Source: Gymnogyps californianus
Lineage: Eukaryota > Chordata > Aves > Accipitriformes > Cathartidae
Direction: 5' to 3'
Assembly: GCF_018139145.2 (NCBI RefSeq)
Contig: NC_059500.1
Location: 38,483,437-38,547,436 of the forward strand
Length of the DNA: 64,000 nucleotides
This document shows positions 13,601 to 24,200 of this stretch, one piece after another (positions within the stretch are counted from its first letter, which is position 1; the number at the start of each line of letters is the position of its first letter). The position numbers and the translations under genes were made by a program. Below the pieces are notes generated by a model that saw nothing but the letters and a program-made list of their open reading frames with translations, was not told the origin of the DNA and made no database searches.

Positions 13601-14054
13601 GTGCTCCACAACAGTAAACAACAGGACTGGATTGCTGCTTGCCAGGGCCCAGACCCAGGATGTTGTGGAGAGGCTACCAAGGCCTGTCCTGATCCCCTGG
13701 CTACTACCTCCCTCTGTTCTTCCATGTGGGCACTGATGATACTGCCAGGAGCAACCTGGACAATATCAGAAGTGACTACAGAGGTGACCTAGAGGTGATA
13801 GTCAGCGGTATGGGGGCCCAGGTGCTGTTTTCCTCAATCCTGCTGGTAAGGAGAAAGGGTTATTATGAAGGGGGCACTGATACTGTGTGTCAACAATTGG
13901 TTGCAGAGCTGGTATCAGCAACAGGGTTTTGGTCTCTCTGACTGTGGGACATCTGCTTGGGAGAGATGGGATCCACCTCACTAAGTGGGGCAAAGATATC
14001 TTTGCCAGCAGGATGGCTGATCTGGTAAAGTGGGCTTTAAAGTGGATATGAGGG
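13601..14054 (+). pseudogene. CR1 ORF1 remnant (esterase-like domain)
   Basis: This is a decayed piece of CR1 ORF1. In the frame at 13726-13941 one sees GTDDTARSNLDNIRSD followed by GMGAQVLFSSILLV. In another frame, at about 13961-14040, comes LLGRDGIHLTKWGKDIFASR. These blocks match the SGNH-esterase-like domain of CR1 ORF1: the G-T-N-D block is changed to GTDD, and the Asp-x-x-His block (DGIH) is intact. At least two frameshifts separate the parts, and 13601-13725 reads in a third frame, so there is no functional protein. Full-length CR1 ORF1 is rarely retained because most copies are 5' truncated. The remnant is interrupted at 14055 by an LTR. Confidence 0.75.
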
Positions 14055-14755
14055 TGTCACGGATGGCATCATGCACTTCACTCATAAGAGAGAAACAACA
14101 ACATACTTGATAGAAAGCAGTGAGTTAATGAAGTCCAATGGTAAATGCAACAGTGGTTTAACCAGATTTGATGGCAAGGTACACTTGATTATTTACTGCA
14201 TAGAGGACAGAGTCAGACAAAACTGTCAGGGAGACCCTCCCATTGAGTCATGAGGTTCAGAAAGGACCCTCTTACTTTCTAAACTCCTTCTCAGATAGGA
14301 GTCTAGGTGCAACTGGATCCACTCCTAGTCCCAGACTTGGTCAATGGTTTATGTCTAAAGGATTATATATGTGCAATCAATCCTTTCTATCACTTAGCTA
14401 AGATTTCAAAGTTTAGCATGGTATTAATCACTTACTGAGAATCTGTTGCGGCAAGGAATCTCTCAAACTGGAGGAGTAACCTTGAGACGTGTCCCTACTC
14501 AAGGGGAGAACCTCGCTTGTACCCCGCTGCCGCGCAGGAGAGCTCAATGGGCCTTGGGCTGTCTGCTATTTATAGAGTAAGATGATTGCCTTATAGTCAT
14601 ATTTGCATACCAGCAAGACGTCTGGGTCACCGTTCCAGACAGCCCTTGGCTACTGTGTTGCCATCCATCCCCCAAAGTCCAGAGTAAGCTGGATGCAGCC
14701 ATCACAACCCCCACACGTGGTTATGGCTTAAGGCCGGGGGGGGAACACCACCACA
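14055..14755 (-). mobile_element. Solo LTR inserted into the CR1 between ORF1 and ORF2
   Basis: A 701-bp LTR with TG...CA ends, flanked by a perfect 5-bp duplication gaggg at 14050-14054 and 14756-14760. On the minus strand there is a clean TATA box (complement of 14566-14574, TATAAATAG), followed by a GC- and CpG-containing segment (14510-14540) that would form the start of the transcript. The minus orientation is inferred from this. It is unlike the four LTRs of the 3982 family. No primer-binding site or internal retroviral sequence adjoins it, so it is a solo LTR. CR1 sequence continues on both sides, so it inserted after the CR1. Confidence 0.8.
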
Positions 14756-14760
14756 GAGGG

Positions 14761-16032
14761 CAGGGGGAGAGTTACCAACAGCCTTCTGATGGAGTGATGG
14801 ACAGGGTAGACAAGCGAAGAACCTGGAGCAATGGGAATGAAAGGGAACACAAAATCAACAAAACTGGGCTTAGGAGGGGTGACTTCAAGCATGTGCATAT
14901 AAGGAAACGTGAAGTGACTACAAGACACCATTATGGGGAAAAAAAAAAAACCAAAACCCAAACCCAAAACAGGCTGTTTCTGGGAAATCAGCATGCTGGA
15001 GTGCCTCTTTGAAGTGCTTGCACACTAATGCACACAGCATGGGGAATAAGTACGAGGAATTAGAGATCTGTGTGCAGTTGCAGGGCTCCAGTCTTGCTGG
15101 GATCACAGAGATGTTGTGGGATGGCTCATGTGACTGGAGTGCTGCAATGGAGAGATTCAGGCTCTTTCGGAAGGACAGGATGGGAAGTTGCGCTTTATGT
15201 GAGAACAGCTGGAATGCATGGAGTTCTGCTGGGGAATGGACGAGGAGCCAACTGAGAGCTTACGGATGAGGATTGACAGGTAGACCAGTATGGGTGACAA
15301 CGTAGTAGGTGTCTGCTATGGGCTTCCTGATCAGGAAGAACAAGTGGATGATGCCTTCTACAGACAGCTAGAAGTAGCCCCATGTTCACAGGCCCTGGTC
15401 CTCCTGGGGAACTTCATCCACCCTGTTATCTGCTGGAGGAACAACACATTAGGGCCTAAGCAATCTAGGAGTTTCCTGGAGAGCATCTATGAAAACTTCC
15501 TGATCGAAATGACAGAGGAGCCAACAAGGAGATGTGCTGTGCTGGACCTGGTACTCATAAACCAAAAAAAAAACTGGCTGTGGATGTGAAAACTGGTGGC
15601 AGGCTTTAACAAGAGCATTTAACAAGGCTTTATCAAGAGTAGTCTACGCCAGTGAGCAGGAAATAAGGTAAAAATGTCAGGAGGCCTACATGGATGAACA
15701 AGGGGCTCTTAACAAAACTCAAATATGAAAAAGAAGTATAAAGAAGGTCAAAGCAGGGACAAGTAACCTGGGAGGATTATAGAGACACTGAGCATGCAGA
15801 ATGCATGGCTAGGAAAGCCAAAACCTACCTGGAACTGAAACTGGCAAGGCATGCCAAAGGCAACAAGAATGGCTTCTCTAAATCCGTAAATGGAAAAGAG
15901 AAGAGTAGAGAAAATGTGGGCCCATTGCTGAATGTGGCAGGAGGCCTGGTGACACAGGACATGAAAAAGGCTGAGGTATTGAATGCCGCCTTTGCCTCAG
16001 ACCTTGCAAGCAAGCCTGGCCTTCAGCAATCC
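14761..16032 (+). pseudogene. CR1 ORF2 remnant: endonuclease region, RT missing
   Basis: After an inter-ORF stretch (14761-15008, with an A-rich patch at 14940-14970) the plus strand shows the N-terminal part of CR1 ORF2. The first block, LHTNAHSMGNKYEELEICVQ at 15009 onward, is the start of the AP-type endonuclease. Next come GITEMLWDGSCDW (the T-E-x-W-like block) and, at 15290-15589, CYGLPDQEEQVDDAFYRQLE, LLGNFIHPVICW and RRCAVLDLVLINQ. The block from 15805 (KAKTYLELKLARHAKGNKNG, then KSRENVGPLLNVAGGLVTQD) is the linker before the reverse transcriptase. Several frameshifts and stops separate these blocks. The reverse-transcriptase domain does not follow; the sequence jumps at about 16033 to the CR1 3' end. 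Confidence 0.88.
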
Positions 16033-16105
16033 CAGAGTTGGACCAGATGGACTCCAAAGGTCTCTTCCAGCATCAGCCATTCTGTGATTCTGTGATTCTG
16101 TGAGT
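16033..16105 (+). mobile_element. CR1 3' terminus joined directly to the ORF2 5' part
   Basis: The sequence ttggaccagatggactcc followed by ggtctcttccag and three copies of the octamer-like tail ATTCTGTG (16079-16103) is a standard CR1 3' end. It follows the pre-RT linker of the same element within about 10 bp. Most of ORF2 is therefore deleted, leaving an element with both ends but no polymerase. Confidence 0.85.
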
Positions 16106-17414
16106 GTTAGCACAGTGAGGTAGAGATCAGGGAGTTTGGCCTGGCCTGGCTTATTTATGCTAGGCTCTAAACTGATCTTGGAGACCTGAGGGATTAGCTA
16201 GAAGTGTGCGTACCAGCTATATGGGACACAGGGTGACAGACTCCCTGGGGTGCAGTTGGACCTAAGAGAGTCCTGAAAGGAGATGCCACCTAGCAGGGCT
16301 GCCAAAAATTTGGCAGTTACACTACGTGTGCAACACGTGGTACCACTGGCCCCAGGTTCCTTTGCAGTGGCAGGAGCTAGTGCAAAACCTGGAGTGAACT
16401 ATGTCATCAGAGACCACCTTACTGATTGTAAGAAAGACTATCTGTCTTCAGTTTCTCTCTAGCTTCTAGAATCCATAGTATGATCAGGCACTGACAGCCA
16501 GTGTCTGACCAATGTAAATCTAAATTACTGCTTTGCAGGATACACTGGTGTAATTTTGGATTACCCCTGGCGTCAATGGAGTGAGAGGACAGCACAGCAC
16601 ATATAACAATATCAATATGTATTCCAGACATTAACTTACAACTTCTAAAAGCTTCTGGCACAGCAGAAACAAAGCTACAAAGCCAACCTACCAGGTGTTG
16701 CCAGCAGGAAGGACCCAACAGGATAAGGTATAGGAAAAAAAAATCCACGCAAAGGAAGTGTGCTGCTTTTGCACACCTGACCGATAAAACTATCTTTTTG
16801 CCATGGTGGCACATAAGTATTATCATTGAATTTTATCAGCTTTTTCTCACATGTACGTCCTAGGCCAGAAACTTACCAGAAAACTCCTTTCTTCTGTATT
16901 TTAGCTTTACTAACGCTGCAGCCGTCAGTCATTACAATGACACAACAGACTTAAATCTAAGCATAGAATGCAGCAGCGGTTCTTCTTATTTATCGATAGT
17001 AAAAGAGAAGCCAGAGACCTAACCCTGTTAAATCAGCATTCAGCAACTGTGTTTCTTACCTTCTGATATTTACTCTCAATGCATATTCAATGGTGACAAG
17101 CCCATTTTTCATCCCTATGTTGAATGATTAGTATTTATGAAAATGAACATGTAAGATATACAGTTTTTTTGTACCTGACCTCATTTGTCAGGAGATGAGA
17201 TCATTCAGTGCAATTAGGGTGATGACAGAGACAGATGGTAAACGATCATAGCAAAGGATTATTATAGTTTCTTTTTAGTACTGACACACATTATACAGTA
17301 AGATGCATTAGCTTAAGATGTCTTTGGGAATTACAATAATGAAATGTCAGTTCTATGGAGTTCACCATCACCCTGGTTTTCTTATTACCAGGAATGAATA
17401 CTCCAACAGAGAAG

Positions 17415-17471
17415 AAAGGGAAGGGAAGGGGAAGGGGAAGGGGAAGGGGAAGGGGAAGGGGAAGGGGAAGG
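17415..17471 (+). repeat. (GGGGAA)n microsatellite, G-quadruplex candidate
   Basis: Seven GGGG runs separated by AA lie at 17428-17467, with shorter GGG runs before them. The strand is pure purine, so it could form a G-quadruplex or a triplex. Translations of this array in the GKGKGK or RGRGRG frames are artefacts. Confidence 0.95.
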
Positions 17472-19163
17472 AAAAGACACCATACAACACCCCAAACCAA
17501 CATTCAAACTGAAACATCAAGGGAGATTCATGCTAGTTATCCTAAAAACAATGAAAGTTCATGTTATCACTTGCTTGCAATACCTTTAACTGCTTATAAC
17601 CTTGTGCAAACACTTGAACTTTTGCTTTTTTTTTTAGACTTACTGCTTTCAATTCTGGTGTTTTGTCAGGATCAGGATGGAAATTAAAGGCTGATGATAG
17701 CATTAATCACAAAATAAACCAACTTCTGACATCTTTAGTTTGAGAAGTAAAGGAATAAATTCAGGAGATTTTCAAATAAGCTAAGCATTGTCAAAGCATA
17801 CTGAAAGATTTTACATAGCAATTAAAAGAAGTTTTAGTTTTAGGCTCAGGTATAGCCTGGTTAAATTTCTATCTTATTATATCTTTTTTAAAAATATTTT
17901 TTTCCATCAAATATCTGTCATATAGCTTACATCTTTGTGAAAGAAATATATTCAGAATCCAGCATTAATTGTACGACAATGAGTAGAGGGAATAAAAATC
18001 ATGGTGGGTCCCAAAAGGAAGTCCATAATCAAGCATGAAATACCATTGTATTGGGCTTCTCTACATGAAAGTACACTAAAAATTACCTGAAGCACAGTTT
18101 AGCCTCTCTCTCTTGCTCTCTCCTACTTCTTCTTGGCAATTCCGGTGTCATTTGGTTTTCTGTAGCCTGCTGAGTCTTTGTTTCTTTTCCAACCAATAAC
18201 ACGACTCCTCAGAGAAGGTAAAACTGGTTTTCTTTTCTTTTCTTTTTTTTTTTCCTTTTTGTGATCTGGTGACTAGAGGACTTTCTGTGGGAGGTAAGAG
18301 GTCAATAGTTATTTCAGCGGTGTTTAAAGAAAACAGGTTAAAAGATACCTTTCCCAAGATTCAGAGCCCTGGTGGATAGAGTTACCTCCTTCCCACCCTG
18401 GTTAAAATTGAGGCTTCCATTTCTCCTCAGGTTTTACCTGTTGGCAGTAGCCAGTTACATGCTGACTTTGATAAATGTCTCTTTGGGGAGGGAGAGTGGT
18501 CTTAAGTGTCATGGAGCCTATTTCTGGAGTTTTGTAAACATGTATCAGCACGAATTGTTGTTTTGAAACATATGCTGTTTACTAGATATTCCAGAAAGGC
18601 TTCAAGAGCTAGTATGGATGGTATGTGTTCCTTACTGTACTTTTCCAGTGGCTTAATCATGAGCCCATAACAGTTTCTGAAGAAGAAAGTTTAGACTAGT
18701 ATTTTTTTTAAATGGTGAAATTACATTTTTTTTGGCAAGCTGAGTGTCTCAAATGACAAATAGGAAGACTCCGCCAGCATGATTATTTTATTCATTAAAA
18801 ACGCAGATAAATTTTGAAGTACATTTTTAAAATGGCCATCTGGGAGGATCCAAATGAAAATTTCATGATTCAGCCTCATGACAGCTGTGCATAACAGTAG
18901 GCCTTCCATCTCCCTGCTGACTTGTCCTGTTTAACAAAAAGTCAGAAATGCTTGAAGAAAAACCTACATATGCATATGTACAGTTATGGAGCATTTTTGT
19001 TGCAAGCTATGTTTGAACCATGTAACTCATGGAAGACAAACACAGGGAAAGATAGGAAAAAGTGTTACTAGTGCTATACTATGCCAGAAATGATGAATGG
19101 TGACAAGATTGTCAAAAACAGCTTAAGAGAGAACTCGTAAGAACTGGAAAGGACAGAGGACTT

Positions 19164-19181
19164 GGGGGGGGGGGGGGGGGG
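19164..19181 (+). repeat. 18-nt poly-G run
   Basis: An uninterrupted run of 18 G in otherwise AT-rich DNA. The same length occurs at 59649-59666. Run length may be affected by sequencing or assembly error. Confidence 0.9.
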
Positions 19182-20131
19182 AGAAAAATGGTTTATAGCT
19201 ATATACAGTATATCACATATTTATCTTATTTAATCATTGAATTTTGTGTGATCATGCACCCAAGTATGGTTGTAATCAGACTGGAACTCTGCTAGTTACT
19301 CTGGTAACAGATTTCCATAAATATTTCCCCAGCCAATATGTATCTTCCTATGTTAATTATGCAGAGACCAATGGGACTTTCTCTGTTTAGCTTCATTGTT
19401 GGTCAAAATACTCACAAATACATTGCCATTTACTTTTACCTCTTCATTCTCCATTTTCACCACATCTTTAAATGTTTAAGCTTTTAACCATGGAAAAATT
19501 ATACCTTTCTTCTATATCACCACCTACATATGCTTTATATTTTAACACAGATTTCTGCACTCTTGAATGCAGTGAAATATTAAGAAACACCACACCAAAT
19601 CCCTATGATTCCTGTGATTTGCCCCTAAATTCTCTAGCAGTTGTAGCTATGCCTGATTTCCAGGCCAGGAAGTTCTTAACTACATTTCTCTGAGCATTGA
19701 GGAAGCATGTGAAGTATCAGCTGTGATTTTATACTTTTCTGCAGTATGGACAGCCTTTTCTTACAAATTGTTATTATAAACTGGGTTTTTCCTCTGGATG
19801 CAGAGGATGAGGGTCCACACTTTAATATGACTTTAATAAGTACTCGCTGTCCATGTGACCATGCCTCCTGTGGAGTCCCTTGCATTAGACACAGAGTGGA
19901 CTTCTACCTTTTTCTTCCTTCTCCTGTTAGAATTTTCCCTTTCATTCACACAGCGTTCAAGTTACCAGCACCAAGCTCCCTTGTCACCTTCAGAAAACTT
20001 CAGTCGTGTACAACAGCATTCATCTCTTCTGTTGTAATAAGAGACGTTCCATGTTGTGGGTTTTTTCCCCCTTCCCTATTTTGTCTTGTACCTGATCATA
20101 TTTGGGACATGCTGAAAAAGCAGCTTGTTAT

Positions 20132-20178
20132 TGTTCAGAATTTTTCAATACAAAATGTTCAGAATTTTTCAATACAAA
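20132..20178 (+). repeat. Two-copy tandem duplication of about 24 bp
   Basis: The segment beginning tgttcagaatttttcaatac occurs twice head to tail (20132-20155 and 20156-20178), differing by one A. It is a small recent slippage duplication. Confidence 0.9.
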
Positions 20179-20409
20179 TGTTACAATAACAGCACACTGA
20201 ATATTTATAGTACCATATAGACTTTGTAAGCCGTTTTCATTTATTATTAATCAGTTACTCTCCTTCTAGAAGTGCTTTTGTATTTCAGTTAATACAGATA
20301 ATAAGCAATTTTTAAATGGAGGTTCTAAGATTGTAAGAGACTTTTAACCTTCTTAAGTTGTCCTTCAGTTTGATGTGTCTCTATGTATTCAGATATACTT
20401 CAGAAGTTA

Positions 20410-21270
20410 TGAAAACCCCCTGAGGGACAGGATGCCATTCAGAGGGACTTGGACAAGCTCAGGAAGTGGGCCCATGTGAAACTCATGAGGTTCAACAAGG
20501 CCAAGTGCCAGGTCCTGCACCTGGGTCAGGGCAACCCCCAGTGCCAGTACAGGCTGGGGGATTGAGAGCAGCCCTGCAGAGAAGGGCTTGGGGGTACTGG
20601 TGAATGAAAAGCTGGGCATGAGCTGGCAATGTGAGCTCGCAGCCCAGAAGGCCAACCATATCCTGGGCTGCATCAAAAGAAGTGTGGCCAGCAGGTTGAG
20701 GGAGGTGATTCTGCCCCTCTGCTCTGCTCTGGTGAGACCCCACCTGGAGTAGTGCATCCAGCTCTGGAGTCCTCAGGACAGGAAAGACATGGACCTGTTG
20801 GAGCAGGTCCAGAGGAGGGCCACTAAACTGGTCAGAGGGCTGGAACACCTCTCCTGTGAGGAAAGGCTCATGAGAGAGTTGGGGTTGTTCAGCCTGGAGA
20901 AGAGAAGGCTCTGCGGACACCTTATTGCAGCCTTTCAGTACTTAAAGGGGGCTTATAAGAAAGACAGATAGGGACAAACTTTTTAGCAGGGCCTGTAGCA
21001 ATAGGACAAGGGGTAATGGTTTTAAACTGAAAGAGGGTCGATTTAGACTAGATACAAGGAAGAAGTTTTTTACAATGAGGGTGGTGAAACCCTGGAACAG
21101 GCTGCCCAGAGAGGTGGTAGATGCCTCATCCCTGGAAACATTCAAGGTCAGGTTGGGCGGGGCTCTGAGCAACCTGATCTAGTTGAAGATGTCCCTGCTC
21201 ATTTCAGGGTGGGTTGGACTAGATGACCTTTACAGATCCCTTTCAACCCAAACCGTTTATGATTCTATGA
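20410..21270 (+). mobile_element. 5'-truncated CR1 LINE, RT C-terminal part and 3' end
   Basis: Plus-strand CR1 of 861 bp. It starts inside ORF2: [20 protein letters not shown] is the segment just after the polymerase palm and is recognisable across 20425-20500. It goes on through the C-terminal region, which is open over 20789-20971, to the 3' untranslated region and the tail gattctatga (21261-21270). ORF2 is broken by several stops and frame changes before 20760. The core 20730-21232 appears identical to the complement of 8251-8753, while the terminal 38 bp clearly differ. It cannot encode a functional polymerase, since the palm motif and everything upstream are missing. Confidence 0.93.
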
Positions 21271-24200
21271 AAACAGGATTCAAAAAGGAAAACTTTGTGG
21301 GACCTCTGATTGTCGTGATGATGATAAAAAGATTGCAAAGACAAGTAAGAAATATTTCATTAGTGGACATTCTGAATATATGAAAAATGTATGTCTCACT
21401 AAAACATTCATCTGTAATCAAATCTTTTAAGACAGTAAATTCTAAAGAAGCAAATAAAGGATTTTTTCATTAATTGACAATATATTCTGAAGTTCACTTC
21501 AAAATCAGAATAAACCTATTTCAGACTGGGTTTCACTTAAACGCTCTCTCATAGTGGGATAAATAGTGTGTTCAGATGTTACCTTTGAAAGCTTTAAGCA
21601 GCTGTTTTATCTGTATGCTGTTTCAGAAATTTTTTATCATGATTCAGAATATCACAGACTGGTTATGTCCGCAGTACTAATGCTTATGACCTGTTCAAGA
21701 GTCACCTTTGGCTGTCATTGTATCATTGTATTGTTAACCTGAATTTTGTCTCCTAATTATAGGTCAAACCAAAATGTTTCTTTTCTTATGTGGAATATAT
21801 AATTTTATTCCACCAATTACATTTTAAATTGAAAAGCAGTTTTTAACTGGCAATGTTTCAACAACATTTCAGAACTGCTGTCTAGAAACTGGCTCAGTTT
21901 TGAGAAGCTGTGCTTTTCTGATCAAAAATTGTGTCAAAAGAATTCTTTACTTGTACAACTACATAATGCACCTTAGGCCTGGCCTCGTTCTTTTCTGATT
22001 TAGGATTTCTCTTGATCTTACAAATGATGGATAACTTTATGGCACATAAAAGGAACAAGAATACAGTATGTTCTTCTTTCTTGTGGAGACTATGCAGTCT
22101 AATGATTTGAATGAAGGCTAGAAAAGAGAGAAACGAGAGATGATCTCCCTTCCTAGCAGAAATAAGCCAACATAAAAGGAAAGAAACCTGTGTAATTTAT
22201 TACTGTATTCTGGTTAACAGCAGAGATTAAGTATGCTGTTCTAAATTTTAAAGAAATAACTTAACATATCCCTTTCATTTGTTTGGGTGATGTTAACCTT
22301 AAAATGAACATTATGAGTAGTAGCTACTAGGAATGTGTATTAGCCATCTCTTCAAAACCTGTATGTATCAATAGTTACCAGAATCAAGATGTCACCACAA
22401 TGTTTTCATATTTTCATAAAATTAATATTTTTCTATAACCAAGTCTGTGATGGAGTAACTTTTCACTCTTCTTAAAAAGCTGCTTGAACCATTATAGCAA
22501 AAAACTTTTGTTTATAATTTTTCATTCATGAGAAAAGGTGTGTTCAACTTATATTAATTTATATTCATTAATGACCATATATTCAGCTAAATTTTTATTC
22601 AAGTTATTCAAGAGCATAATAAACATTAAAAATTGAGCCTGATTCTCAGTCAGAATCAAATGGATTGAAATAGCCTGTTGCATATCTACTATCTTCTACT
22701 TTTAAGTCATCTAAATTTTGTCAATCTACCCAAAAGATACTTGCCAGTCAAGTTAGTAAATAAATACAGTAAACATCCACTGTTTTCACTATGCATTGCT
22801 AGGTAAATAACCTTGTCATCTCCATACACTTTTATTTGCATCAGCTCTGAATTTAGTTTGTTAATTCTGTAGGGCAGGTTTCATATCTTGTTAATTGAAC
22901 AATTCATATTAAGTGTCAGCAGAAAGGTCTAACAATGCACAGAAAAGTGCATCTCCTTGAAAAAAAAATTAAAAAAAAAGGATAAAAAATACTACTTCCT
23001 TCTTAAGAATTAGATCTCTTAATCTTGATTTCAAGCCCAGTAATGCTGAAGTTAAAACAGAGCTATAATTATCACTAAATAGTCCAAAACAGATCATCTT
23101 TGTTGATTTCACAGGGATTTATCTTTGTTTTACCTGATTCTTCAAGTCACTGGGTTCAAATTCATTATAGTCATGCAGACATACTGAGAATCAACAATGA
23201 AGTTTTATAATCCTGAACCATCACCACGTTACACATAGCAATGTAATGTAAAGCATTTGCTATAAAAAAAAGAAAAACGGGTAAATCACAATGATTGTGA
23301 TGAGACTGGTTGTTAAAGTCATAGATTTAGCATGGCTTGCAGAGAAAAGGAGTTTGTACACATTTGTGCAGCAGAAAGATATGGGTGAAAGCTGTATGAA
23401 GTTTTTTTAAATTGCATCCATAACCTGGTTCACTATGACAATGTTGGGGACTAGTGGGCACCTTCTTCCTGTTTTCTGTGTTTGCAGTGCAATAATGAGG
23501 AAATAAAACTGTAGAGAATTATGACTAAAAATAAATTGATATGCAGAAGGTAAAACAATATCAGCCCTACTTACATTAGAGAGGAAAGTTATCAGAAATA
23601 AAATAGCTAATATGTTAAAAGACCATCTGAGGCAATATTATGCAATTACAAAATTCATGAATAATAAATACCCCATTATTAATTCAAATATATAACCTTT
23701 CATATTAAATTAGGTGTGGGTTATGGAGATTTTTTTTCCTCTGAAAAATGAAGAACCTAAAAGCTGAAGGAAAAATTAGAAAATTACCTTGTAAAAATAA
23801 ATTTTGGAGGTGTATGGTAACAGATTCCTGCAAAATGCTGTGATTTTTTGTTTTTTGATTAAATGCAATATAATATGCTTTGAATAAATTAATTTAGATA
23901 TTACAAATCTTATTCTTTGTACAATACATTGAAGAGGATTTTATATAAAGAATACTCATTTTTAAATTAAATGTTGATTGCTAACATATGATCCAGAAAT
24001 CTTCAGTCACCAAAGCATCCAATTTAAAATCTAAAGTTTAAAGTGCCAGAGCAGTAAACCTGATGATGGTGTCTCTACAGACAATATTCTCTCTTGTAAT
24101 TTATCACTTACTGCATTTCCCACTTTTATGAAACGTGAGGACCGTAAGCACAACCAATCCAACAGATGTTCAGCATTTCCAGCTTTCCCTGAATTAAAAT

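Larger units (their letters stand above)
16106..20409. other. Unique AT-rich non-coding DNA
   Basis: No recognisable gene. Frames of 135 codons (minus strand, 16419-16826) and 147 codons (plus strand, 19746-20189) are open, but neither resembles a known domain. Simple repeats inside are listed separately. Confidence 0.55.

Noticed and set aside
16419..16826. 135-codon minus-strand open frame
   Set aside because: No family resemblance and no promoter, splice or repeat context. Likely a chance frame.
17291..17687. Frames with PLPLPL, GKGKGK and RGRGRG repeats
   Set aside because: Direct translations of the GGGGAA microsatellite.
19746..20189. 147-codon plus-strand open frame, the longest in the window
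   Set aside because: No recognisable domain, its end runs through a 24-bp tandem duplication, and composition is that of translated non-coding DNA.
20407..20920. 116- and 142-codon minus-strand frames across the CR1
   Set aside because: They are antisense to the CR1 ORF2 remnant and only reflect its GC-rich composition.
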